Below are positions 50,740-62,145 of a stretch of DNA of 64,000 nt, piece after piece. Both the position numbers and the translations under genes were made by a program. The notes under the pieces are model-generated. The model was not told where the DNA came from. It worked only from the letters and a program-made list of their open reading frames with translations, and ran no database searches. Source of the DNA: Trichobilharzia regenti (taxonomy: Eukaryota; Platyhelminthes; Trematoda; Strigeidida; Schistosomatidae); NCBI GenBank assembly GCA_944472135.2, contig CALYDD020000276.1, forward strand, positions 62,001 to 126,000, read 5' to 3'. Positions within the stretch are counted from its first letter, which is position 1. The number at the start of each line of letters is the position of its first letter.

Positions 50740-52631
50740 ATGCCTGGGTCAAAGAAGGGACAGAGCGTCTTGGATGCAAACAGGAAAGTAAGTCATGGTG
50801 ACTTGTCTGTTACTCGTAACGATGTGTCTGATGTTAAGCATGACATGGTTGATATTACTGTTTCGCCGTTCAGGGATAATAGGAACATCAAACTCCCTAA
50901 ATTTGAACTACGGTGTTTCGATGGAAACCCAGCTGATTATTTACAATTTGTAAAGTAGTTTGAGATCATGCTGAGTAGTTTTCTATTAAGTGATGAATTG
51001 AAGTTAATGTATTTGATGGGGTATTGCACTGGAGTTGCTGCAAGAGCTATACAGTGCTGTGAGCTCATGCCCCCTAATGAAGGATACGCTGAGGCTATGA
51101 GCATACTATGTCAAAGGTTTGGAAGAACTTCGATGATTGTAGGGAAATTATTCGAGGCTGTTAAGGGTAATGGTGGTCAATTACAGGATAACTCCCAGGC
51201 ACTCACTGAGTTTTTCGATAATTTGCTGAATTATTTTTTATTTATTTGTTTTTTTGATTTACGGCTTGATTCCACACTGTATTTTTGGTACAAGTATGGA
51301 ATTGCCAGCATGGATATCGGTAGCCCAAATTTTGCAGGCCGACCATAGATATCAGATGTGCGTCGGTGCGGGCTCGAACCCCGGACCATGTGCATGGTCG
51401 GCGAGAGTCCTAACCACTGTGCCACCGACAATTACAAGAATGCATTGATTTCGATGAATTGCATGAGTGACCTCAACTCGAGTTTTATGCTAGAAGTAAT
51501 ACCAAGACGCCTGCCTACTCGACTGCAAAGGAAGTGGGTGAAGATAAGCTCCCGTATGGAGGATGAGGGTATCGAGCCAAAGTTTGATGATATCTGAAAC
51601 TAGTAAAAGAAAGCATCAGTCTATCTAGGAGCAAGTTCGCCAGTATATTGAGTCTCACCCCTAGAATAGAGCAGTCTGAGAGCGAAATGCAATCATTGAT
51701 GACGATAGGGCCTCAGAGAGGTGGATATCGAGAAGGCTCTAGGGTGTCTAGTAATGCATATAGACCTAGTGAGTGTAACAGGTTTCGTAGTACATCCTCA
51801 ACAGATAAGTTACAGGATGCAAGACAAGCACGCTTGTGTTTTACACGTTTGCAAGAGGTGGATACAGAAGTGAACTGTGAACCAGTAAGCAAGTTCAGTG
51901 ATAAGCTAAATGTAAACTCCAGGTCTGACTCCGAATTGTGTGACGATAACGGTGCGGTGAAGAAGTCTGTAGTTGCAACTGGTAAGCCATTGTTGAATAG
52001 AGTGTCACAGAATAGAGTTGCTGCTTCAGAGTGCAGTTCTGACCCTACAAGTTTACAAGGTATTACTAGTCAGAGTGAAGGTATAAAACCTTTAAGGATT
52101 TGTGAGGATGAACCAAAATTGTCTACTTCTGTTATTAAAGAGTTTGAAAATGATGAAGTTGACGGTAAAGTGAATATTCGTGATAATGATCATGATAATT
52201 CACAGTTGTCTTTGGTTGATCATGATGAGATGAGGGATATGCCTACTACTGCTAAGTTGAAGAAAGGTTGTGTACAACTACAACGTGAAGTAGAATTGAA
52301 TGCAGATTCAGTTGCAGATGTTATGGATACTTGTGAGGCCGTCAGCGTAATTGATCAGTGTGTGGCCCACCTATCATCAGATGCTAGTGCTAAACCGAAG
52401 CTAATAGTAAGAGACAGCAGTGGTGGTAATCTTGCAGGTAGACAAATTTCTGAAAGTCGAGCAACAACAGCTTTTGATCCACCGCTGAGTTCATCAACTG
52501 ATATCAATCAGTCGTCGTTGGTGCTGTCATCCACAATGAAACAGACGCCCATCAACTCAAGTATCTTGTGCAATGACTATGCTAGTATCAGTTCGTTTGA
52601 AAGGACGAATATCAATGGTCAGTTTAGTTAG
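50740..52631 (+). pseudogene. BEL/Pao-type gag, unit 1, broken
   Basis: ATG 50740 gives a Lys/Asp-rich leader, then LPKFELRCFDGNPADYLQF, the start of the capsid-like domain common in BEL/Pao gags (DUF1759 type). An in-frame TAG at 50956-50958 (probably once CAG) stops it. The same frame resumes through LMYLMGYCTGVAARAI and AMSILCQRFGR to DNLLN, where a SINE is inserted (51234-51429). Removing the SINE and one target duplication restores NLLN-YKNAL in frame, on to RLPTRLQRKW. A frameshift near 51,592 leads to the 327-codon block 51648-52631. That block has a degenerate RLCFTRL (a lost Cys knuckle) and a Ser/Asp-rich tail. No protease, RT or integrase follows. Confidence 0.75.
51234..51429 (-). 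mobile_element. SINE family B inside gag, unit 1
   Basis: Minus strand: TCGGTGGCACAGTGGTTAGG head, B box GGGGTTCGAGCCC, body GATATCTATGGTCGGCCTGC, A/T-rich tail. Flanked by a 5-bp AATTA duplication (51229-51233, 51430-51434). Present at the same site in all four units, so it predates the amplification. Confidence 0.85.
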
Positions 52632-54038
52632 GATAAGCCAAGTGTAAACAAAAGAGTAATTGTTAAACTGACTTGCACGAATAAAGGCATTTCTAGTTTC
52701 AAGTTACTATTTGAATGTTATTATCTTTGGTGTAAATTACTCTGTGCCTACGCTTGGTTGACTAGATACTTCGTGTGTTTGTTCGTCATCTATATTCTAC
52801 GATACAATGACATGGGCGTGTTGCCGTTCAGATTTGAGGATAAAGACGATAGAAGGAAATCAGTAAATGAACTCTGCGACGATTTTCCAACCTAAAGCGT
52901 CAACCTGAAAAGGGTTGTAGGCGTACTGCTGTAAGTCCTACAATTCTTCAAAGGGTAGCGCATCAATGAGCAGTCCAATGTGCTTGGTGTGTGATTTTGT
53001 ACATATGTTGATATTGTATATACTGAATTGATATCATCTGTCATCTAGCTGTTGGTAATTCTGTTTGTGTCCGGACGACTTCCACTTGGATCATCAACCT
53101 GAGAAGGAATGTAGGCGTACTGCTGTAAGTCCCACAGTTCTTCAAGGGTAGTTTGTCGTGCCAGAATCCACAACATTTGATGTAGTGATTGTACATATGT
53201 TTGTGTTAAATAATTGTGTGAGTTCCAATTATTGTAATTGTTGGTTAATCTTGTTTGTGTCCGGACATTCCACAACTTACAATCGTCAACCTGTGAAGGT
53301 TTGTAGGCGTACTGGTGTAACTCCTGCGATTCTTCAAAGGAATTCCATCAAGACATGATCTGCGAGTTTGTGTGTACTGTTTGTATATATGTGTGGTGTG
53401 TCATATCAATTGGTGTTTTTTGGATTCATTGTGCTTACTCGTTGTTTTCGTACCTTGTTTTTATTACATAATTTTGTTAAAATTTTCGTCGTGCTCACTC
53501 CTGAAGTTGTTTCGAGTCTTCTACATCTGTGAATGAATCGATTGATGTTAGAGACAGCAGATGGGTCGTATACGCCGGGGAGGCTATTGCTGAGAATGAA
53601 ATGCACACGGAGATAATTGTTAGCTGTGGTCCCACACACTGGGGAGAAAGAGTGTAAACGACTGAGGCTCGCATGCGTCACCGCTACTAGAACTGAGGCA
53701 GAATGAGTGACAAGCGATTGCAGTGGTAGTTGGTAGTGAGTAGATAAGAGGATGTGCGTGGAGTATCATGAGGTGCTGCCATGGTCACTTTGCATTCTGC
53801 AAGAGTCATTCTAGCAAGTGGCGATTGTAATGCAAGAGAGAGGATGCCCTTAACTGGAAGGCGCAGGTCGCCATTGATGTATGAGATTGTGCTGTGGGTA
53901 TGCTCGTTGTGTGTTGGCTTTTCTGTTTGTTTTCCATTTCAGCTCTGTCCGTGTGACCCAGGTTCTCGCAATGGCATCCAAGTCAACGTGTATTGGTCGT
54001 GATGGAAAAAAGGGATGGATCCGTATTTTGCCGGAGAG
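52632..54038 (+). other. Unit 1 3' non-coding region
   Basis: About 1.4 kb between the gag remnant and the next LTR, with no pol-like coding. Three direct sub-repeats lie at 52,899, 53,093 and 53,285. A polypurine run GGAAAAAAGGG at 54004-54014 is 24 bp before the TGTCAA taken as the LTR start. If the LTR instead begins right after it (TGGATCC, 54016) the LTR would be 263 bp. Confidence 0.6.
52899..53345 (+). repeat. Three ~190-bp imperfect sub-repeats, unit 1
   Basis: Each begins TCAACCTG, then TGTAGGCGTACTG.TGTAA and a TTCTTCAA stretch, at spacings of 194 and 192 bp. TGTCCGGAC occurs in the spacers before repeats 2 and 3. Equivalents lie at 56,701-57,147 and 60,503-60,949. Confidence 0.8.
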
Positions 54039-54278
54039 TGTCAAATTAGTTGAAGATTGAACGATCAATTCGTGATTGTTTGCTCAAAACCAACTTCCCC
54101 AATTTTCGCGGAGGCATCAATACGACAGTCATTGTCTCATCGGTCGCTGTTCAGAAAGAAGCCGGTAGAAAACCGTCAGAAGTAATATTGTGATTTATTA
54201 TTGTAATATTTGTGCAGAGATCTCAGTTATAACAATATTCATATGTTGGTGTTACAATAAAGAATCCTCGAGTCAACA
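54039..54278 (+). repeat. LTR-like block, unit 2
   Basis: Same as 50237-50476 at +3,802, reading TGTCAAATTAG at its start. It is shared between units 1 and 2. Confidence 0.75.
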
Positions 54279-54541
54279 ATTGGTGTTTGGATTTTTCGTC
54301 CGTTATTACTAAGCGTTTCTGAGAAAATTCAAGGGACAGCGTGAGCCCGAGCGTAGCAAGAGCTGGGCATTAACGGTTTACGAGACGTGGCTGACAGTTT
54401 CTGACGGTAGAAACAGATTCTGGCGGATTCAGATAGCTGGTAACAGCTTAGATAGTCACCGTTCATTTTTCCTGGTGCCGGTCAAGTCCTCTTTGAACAA
54501 GCAATATCTGAAACGTTTTTGGAATTGGGTCAAGTTCAACA

Positions 54542-56433
54542 ATGCCTGGGTCAAAGAAGGGACAGAGCGTCTTGGATGCAAACAGGAAAGTAAGTCATGG
54601 TGACTTGTCTGTTACTCGTAACGATGTGTCTGATGTTAAGCATGACATGGTTGATATTACTGTTTCGCCGTTCAGGGATAATAGGAACATCAAACTCCCT
54701 AAATTTGAACTACGGTGTTTCGATGGAAACCCAGCTGATTATTTACAATTTGTAAAGTAGTTTGAGATCATGCTGAGTAGTTTTCTATTAAGTGATGAAT
54801 TGAAGTTAATGTATTTGATGGGGTATTGCACTGGAGTTGCTGCAAGAGCTATACAGTGCTGTGAGCTCATGCCCCCTAATGAAGGATACGCTGAGGCTAT
54901 GAGCATACTATGTCAAAGGTTTGGAAGAACTTCGATGATTGTAGGGAAATTATTCGAGGCTGTTAAGGGTAATGGTGGTCAATTACAGGATAACTCCCAG
55001 GCACTCACTGAGTTTTTCGATAATTTGCTGAATTATTTTTTATTTATTTGTTTTTTTGATTTACGGCTTGATTCCACACTGTATTTTTGGTACAAGTATG
55101 GAATTGCCAGCATGGATATCGGTAGCCCAAATTTTGCAGGCCGACCATAGATATCAGATGTGCGTCGGTGCGGGCTCGAACCCCGGACCATGTGCATGGT
55201 CGGCGAGAGTCCTAACCACTGTGCCACCGACAATTACAAGAATGCATTGATTTCGATGAATTGCATGAGTGACCTCAACTCGAGTTTTATGCTAGAAGTA
55301 ATACCAAGACGCCTGCCTACTCGACTGCAAAGGAAGTGGGTGAAGATAAGCTCCCGTATGGAGGATGAGGGTATCGAGCCAAAGTTTGATGATATCTGAA
55401 ACTAGTAAAAGAAAGCATCAGTCTATCTAGGAGCAAGTTCGCCAGTATATTGAGTCTCACCCCTAGAATAGAGCAGTCTGAGAGCGAAATGCAATCATTG
55501 ATGACGATAGGGCCTCAGAGAGGTGGATATCGAGAAGGCTCTAGGGTGTCTAGTAATGCATATAGACCTAGTGAGTGTAACAGGTTTCGTAGTACATCCT
55601 CAACAGATAAGTTACAAGATGCAAGACAAGCACGCTTGTGTTTTACACGTTTGCAAGAGGTGGATACAGAAGTGAACTGTGAACCAGTAAGCAAGTTCAG
55701 TGATAAGCTAAATGTAAACTCCAGGTCTGACTCCGAATTGTGTGACGATAACGGTGCGGTGAAGAAGTCTGTAGTTGCAACTGGTAAGCCATTGTTGAAT
55801 AGAGTGTCACAGAATAGAGTTGCTGCTTCAGAGTGCAGTTCTGACCCTACAAGTTTACAAGGTATTACTAGTCAGAGTGAAGGTATAAAACCTTTAAGGA
55901 TTTGTGAGGATGAACCAAAATTGTCTACTTCTGTTATTAAAGAGTTTGAAAATGATGAAGTTGACGGTAAAGTGAATATTCGTGATAATGATCATGATAA
56001 TTCACAGTTGTCTTTGGTTGATCATGATGAGATGAGGGATATGCCTACTACTGCTAAGTTGAAGAAAGGTTGTGTACAACTACAACGTGAAGTAGAATTG
56101 AATGCAGATTCAGTTGCAGATGTTATGGATACTTGTGAGGCCGTCAGCGTAATTGATCAGTGTGTGGCCCACCTATCATCAGATGCTAGTGCTAAACCGA
56201 AGCTAATAGTAAGAGACAGCAGTGGTGGTAATCTTGCAGGTAGACAAATTTCTGAAAGTCGAGCAACAACAGCTTTTGATCCACCGCTGAGTTCATCAAC
56301 TGATATCAATCAGTCGTCGTTGGTGCTGTCATCCACAATGAAACAGACGCCCATCAACTCAAGTATCTTGTGCAATGACTATGCTAGTATCAGTTCGTTT
56401 GAAAGGACGAATATCAATGGTCAGTTTAGTTAG
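54542..56433 (+). pseudogene. BEL/Pao-type gag, unit 2, broken
   Basis: Identical in protein terms to unit 1: the same TAG (54758-54760), SINE (55036-55231), frameshift and 327-codon tail (55450-56433). Confidence 0.75.
55036..55231 (-). mobile_element. SINE family B, unit 2
   Basis: Same insertion and AATTA flanks as in unit 1. Confidence 0.85.
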
Positions 56434-57840
56434 GATAAGCCAAGTGTAAACAAAAGAGTAATTGTTAAACTGACTTGCACGAATAAAGGCATTTCTAGTT
56501 TCAAGTTACTATTTGAATGTTATTATCTTTGGTGTAAATTACTCTGTGCCTACGCTTGGTTGACTAGATACTTCGTGTGTTTGTTCGTCATCTATATTCT
56601 ACGATACAATGACATGGGCGTGTTGCCGTTCAGATTTGAGGATAAAGACGATAGAAGGAAATCAGTAAATGAACTCTGCGACGATTTTCCAACCTAAAGC
56701 GTCAACCTGAAAAGGGTTGTAGGCGTACTGCTGTAAGTCCTACAATTCTTCAAAGGGTAGCGCATCAATGAGCAGTCCAATGTGCTTGGTGTGTGATTTT
56801 GTACATATGTTGATATTGTATATACTGAATTGATATCATCTGTCATCTAGCTGTTGGTAATTCTGTTTGTGTCCGGACGACTTCCACTTGGATCATCAAC
56901 CTGAGAAGGAATGTAGGCGTACTGCTGTAAGTCCCACAGTTCTTCAAGGGTAGTTTGTCGTGCCAGAATCCACAACATTTGATGTAGTGATTGTACATAT
57001 GTTTGTGTTAAATAATTGTGTGAGTTCCAATTATTGTAATTGTTGGTTAATCTTGTTTGTGTCCGGACATTCCACAACTTACAATCGTCAACCTGTGAAG
57101 GTTTGTAGGCGTACTGGTGTAACTCCTGCGATTCTTCAAAGGAATTCCATCAAGACATGATCTGCGAGTTTGTGTGTACTGTTTGTATATATGTGTGGTG
57201 TGTCATATCAATTGGTGTTTTTTGGATTCATTGTGCTTACTCGTTGTTTTCGTACCTTGTTTTTATTACATAATTTTGTTAAAATTTTCGTCGTGCTCAC
57301 TCCTGAAGTTGTTTCGAGTCTTCTACATCTGTGAATGAATCGATTGATGTTAGAGACAGCAGATGGGTCGTATACGCCGGGGAGGCTATTGCTGAGAATG
57401 AAATGCACACGGAGATAATTGTTAGCTGTGGTCCCACACACTGGGGAGAAAGAGTGTAAACGACTGAGGCTCGCATGCGTCACCGCTACTAGAACTGAGG
57501 CAGAATGAGTGACAAGCGATTGCAGTGGTAGTTGGTAGTGAGTAGATAAGAGGATGTGCGTGGAGTATCATGAGGTGCTGCCATGGTCACTTTGCATTCT
57601 GCAAGAGTCATTCTAGCAAGTGGCGATTGTAATGCAAGAGAGAGGATGCCCTTAACTGGAAGGCGCAGGTCGCCATTGATGTATGAGATTGTGCTGTGGG
57701 TATGCTCGTTGTGTGTTGGCTTTTCTGTTTGTTTTCCATTTCAGCTCTGTCCGTGTGACCCAGGTTCTCGCAATGGCATCCAAGTCAACGTGTATTGGTC
57801 GTGATGGAAAAAAGGGATGGATCCGTATTTTGCCGGAGAG

Positions 57841-58080
57841 TGTCAAATTAGTTGAAGATTGAACGATCAATTCGTGATTGTTTGCTCAAAACCAACTTCC
57901 CCAATTTTCGCGGAGGCATCAATACGACAGTCATTGTCTCATCGGTCGCTGTTCAGAAAGAAGCCGGTAGAAAACCGTCAGAAGTAATATTGTGATTTAT
58001 TATTGTAATATTTGTGCAGAGATCTCAGTTATAACAATATTCATATGTTGGTGTTACAATAAAGAATCCTCGAGTCAACA
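57841..58080 (+). repeat. LTR-like block, unit 3
   Basis: Same block at +7,604, shared between units 2 and 3. Confidence 0.75.
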
Positions 58081-58343
58081 ATTGGTGTTTGGATTTTTCG
58101 TCCGTTATTACTAAGCGTTTCTGAGAAAATTCAAGGGACAGCGTGAGCCCGAGCGTAGCAAGAGCTGGGCATTAACGGTTTACGAGACGTGGCTGACAGT
58201 TTCTGACGGTAGAAACAGATTCTGGCGGATTCAGATAGCTGGTAACAGCTTAGATAGTCACCGTTCATTTTTCCTGGTGCCGGTCAAGTCCTCTTTGAAC
58301 AAGCAATATCTGAAACGTTTTTGGAATTGGGTCAAGTTCAACA

Positions 58344-60235
58344 ATGCCTGGGTCAAAGAAGGGACAGAGCGTCTTGGATGCAAACAGGAAAGTAAGTCAT
58401 GGTGACTTGTCTGTTACTCGTAACGATGTGTCTGATGTTAAGCATGACATGGTTGATATTACTGTTTCGCCGTTCAGGGATAATAGGAACATCAAACTCC
58501 CTAAATTTGAACTACGGTGTTTCGATGGAAACCCAGCTGATTATTTACAATTTGTAAAGTAGTTTGAGATCATGCTGAGTAGTTTTCTATTAAGTGATGA
58601 ATTGAAGTTAATGTATTTGATGGGGTATTGCACTGGAGTTGCTGCAAGAGCTATACAGTGCTGTGAGCTCATGCCCCCTAATGAAGGATACGCTGAGGCT
58701 ATGAGCATACTATGTCAAAGGTTTGGAAGAACTTCGATGATTGTAGGGAAATTATTCGAGGCTGTTAAGGGTAATGGTGGTCAATTACAGGATAACTCCC
58801 AGGCACTCACTGAGTTTTTCGATAATTTGCTGAATTATTTTTTATTTATTTGTTTTTTTGATTTACGGCTTGATTCCACACTGTATTTTTGGTACAAGTA
58901 TGGAATTGCCAGCATGGATATCGGTAGCCCAAATTTTGCAGGCCGACCATAGATATCAGATGTGCGTCGGTGCGGGCTCGAACCCCGGACCATGTGCATG
59001 GTCGGCGAGAGTCCTAACCACTGTGCCACCGACAATTACAAGAATGCATTGATTTCGATGAATTGCATGAGTGACCTCAACTCGAGTTTTATGCTAGAAG
59101 TAATACCAAGACGCCTGCCTACTCGACTGCAAAGGAAGTGGGTGAAGATAAGCTCCCGTATGGAGGATGAGGGTATCGAGCCAAAGTTTGATGATATCTG
59201 AAACTAGTAAAAGAAAGCATCAGTCTATCTAGGAGCAAGTTCGCCAGTATATTGAGTCTCACCCCTAGAATAGAGCAGTCTGAGAGCGAAATGCAATCAT
59301 TGATGACGATAGGGCCTCAGAGAGGTGGATATCGAGAAGGCTCTAGGGTGTCTAGTAATGCATATAGACCTAGTGAGTGTAACAGGTTTCGTAGTACATC
59401 CTCAACAGATAAGTTACAAGATGCAAGACAAGCACGCTTGTGTTTTACACGTTTGCAAGAGGTGGATACAGAAGTGAACTGTGAACCAGTAAGCAAGTTC
59501 AGTGATAAGCTAAATGTAAACTCCAGGTCTGACTCCGAATTGTGTGACGATAACGGTGCGGTGAAGAAGTCTGTAGTTGCAACTGGTAAGCCATTGTTGA
59601 ATAGAGTGTCACAGAATAGAGTTGCTGCTTCAGAGTGCAGTTCTGACCCTACAAGTTTACAAGGTATTACTAGTCAGAGTGAAGGTATAAAACCTTTAAG
59701 GATTTGTGAGGATGAACCAAAATTGTCTACTTCTGTTATTAAAGAGTTTGAAAATGATGAAGTTGACGGTAAAGTGAATATTCGTGATAATGATCATGAT
59801 AATTCACAGTTGTCTTTGGTTGATCATGATGAGATGAGGGATATGCCTACTACTGCTAAGTTGAAGAAAGGTTGTGTACAACTACAACGTGAAGTAGAAT
59901 TGAATGCAGATTCAGTTGCAGATGTTATGGATACTTGTGAGGCCGTCAGCGTAATTGATCAGTGTGTGGCCCACCTATCATCAGATGCTAGTGCTAAACC
60001 GAAGCTAATAGTAAGAGACAGCAGTGGTGGTAATCTTGCAGGTAGACAAATTTCTGAAAGTCGAGCAACAACAGCTTTTGATCCACCGCTGAGTTCATCA
60101 ACTGATATCAATCAGTCGTCGTTGGTGCTGTCATCCACAATGAAACAGACGCCCATCAACTCAAGTATCTTGTGCAATGACTATGCTAGTATCAGTTCGT
60201 TTGAAAGGACGAATATCAATGGTCAGTTTAGTTAG
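58344..60235 (+). pseudogene. BEL/Pao-type gag, unit 3, broken
   Basis: Same stop (58560-58562), SINE interruption, frameshift and 327-codon tail (59252-60235) as the other units. Confidence 0.75.
58838..59033 (-). mobile_element. SINE family B, unit 3
   Basis: Same insertion and flanks as in unit 1. Confidence 0.85.
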
Positions 60236-61642
60236 GATAAGCCAAGTGTAAACAAAAGAGTAATTGTTAAACTGACTTGCACGAATAAAGGCATTTCTAG
60301 TTTCAAGTTACTATTTGAATGTTATTATCTTTGGTGTAAATTACTCTGTGCCTACGCTTGGTTGACTAGATACTTCGTGTGTTTGTTCGTCATCTATATT
60401 CTACGATACAATGACATGGGCGTGTTGCCGTTCAGATTTGAGGATAAAGACGATAGAAGGAAATCAGTAAATGAACTCTGCGACGATTTTCCAACCTAAA
60501 GCGTCAACCTGAAAAGGGTTGTAGGCGTACTGCTGTAAGTCCTACAATTCTTCAAAGGGTAGCGCATCAATGAGCAGTCCAATGTGCTTGGTGTGTGATT
60601 TTGTACATATGTTGATATTGTATATACTGAATTGATATCATCTGTCATCTAGCTGTTGGTAATTCTGTTTGTGTCCGGACGACTTCCACTTGGATCATCA
60701 ACCTGAGAAGGAATGTAGGCGTACTGCTGTAAGTCCCACAGTTCTTCAAGGGTAGTTTGTCGTGCCAGAATCCACAACATTTGATGTAGTGATTGTACAT
60801 ATGTTTGTGTTAAATAATTGTGTGAGTTCCAATTATTGTAATTGTTGGTTAATCTTGTTTGTGTCCGGACATTCCACAACTTACAATCGTCAACCTGTGA
60901 AGGTTTGTAGGCGTACTGGTGTAACTCCTGCGATTCTTCAAAGGAATTCCATCAAGACATGATCTGCGAGTTTGTGTGTACTGTTTGTATATATGTGTGG
61001 TGTGTCATATCAATTGGTGTTTTTTGGATTCATTGTGCTTACTCGTTGTTTTCGTACCTTGTTTTTATTACATAATTTTGTTAAAATTTTCGTCGTGCTC
61101 ACTTCTGAAGTTGTTTCGAGTCTTCTACATCTGTGAATGAATCGATTGATGTTAGAGACAGCAGATGGGTCGTATACGCCGGGGAGGCTATTGCTGAGAA
61201 TGAAATGCACACGGAGATAATTGTTAGCTGTGGTCCCACACACCGGGGAGAAAGAGTGTAAACGACTGAGGCTCGCATGCGTCACCGCTACTAGAACTGA
61301 GGCAGAATGAGTGACAAGCGATTGCAGTGGTAGTTGGTAGTGAGTAGATAAGAGGATGTGCGTGGAGTATCATGAGGTGCTGCCATGGTCACTTTGCATT
61401 CTGCAAGAGTCATTCTAGCAAGTGGCGATTGTAATGCAAGAGAGAGGATGCCCTTAACTGGAAGGCGCAGGTCGCCATTGATGTATGAGATTGTGCTGTG
61501 GGTATGCTCGTTGTGTGTTGGCTTTTCTGTTTGTTTTCCATTTCAGCTCTGTCCGTGTGACCCAGGTTCTCGCAATGGCATCCAAGTCAACGTGTATTGG
61601 TCGTGATGGAAAAAAGGGATGGATCCGTATTTTGCCGGAGAG

Positions 61643-61882
61643 TGTCAAATTAGTTGAAGATTGAACGATCAATTCGTGATTGTTTGCTCAAAACCAACTT
61701 CCCCAATTTTCGCGGAGGCATCAATACGACAGTCATTGTCTCATCGGTCGCTGTTCAGAAAGAAGCCGGTAGAAAACCGTCAGAAGTAATATTGTGATTT
61801 ATTATTGTAATATTTGTGCAGAGATCTCAGTTATAACAATATTCATATGTTGGTGTTACAATAAAGAATCCTCGAGTCAACA
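61643..61882 (+). repeat. LTR-like block, unit 4
   Basis: Same block at +11,406. The sequence shortly after it carries a private A-to-C change near 61,931. Confidence 0.75.
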
Positions 61883-62145
61883 ATTGGTGTTTGGATTTTT
61901 CGTCCGTTATTACTAAGCGTTTCTGAGAAACTTCAAGGGACAGCGTGAGCCCGAGCGTAGCAAGAGCTGGGCATTAACGGTTTACGAGACGTGGCTGACA
62001 GTTTCTGACGGTAGAAACAGATTCTGGCGGATTCAGATAGCTGGTAACAGCTTAGATAGTCACCGTTCATTTTTCCTGGTGCCGGTCAAGTCCTCTTTGA
62101 ACAAGCAATATCTGAAACGTTTTTGGAATTGGGTCAAGTTCAACA

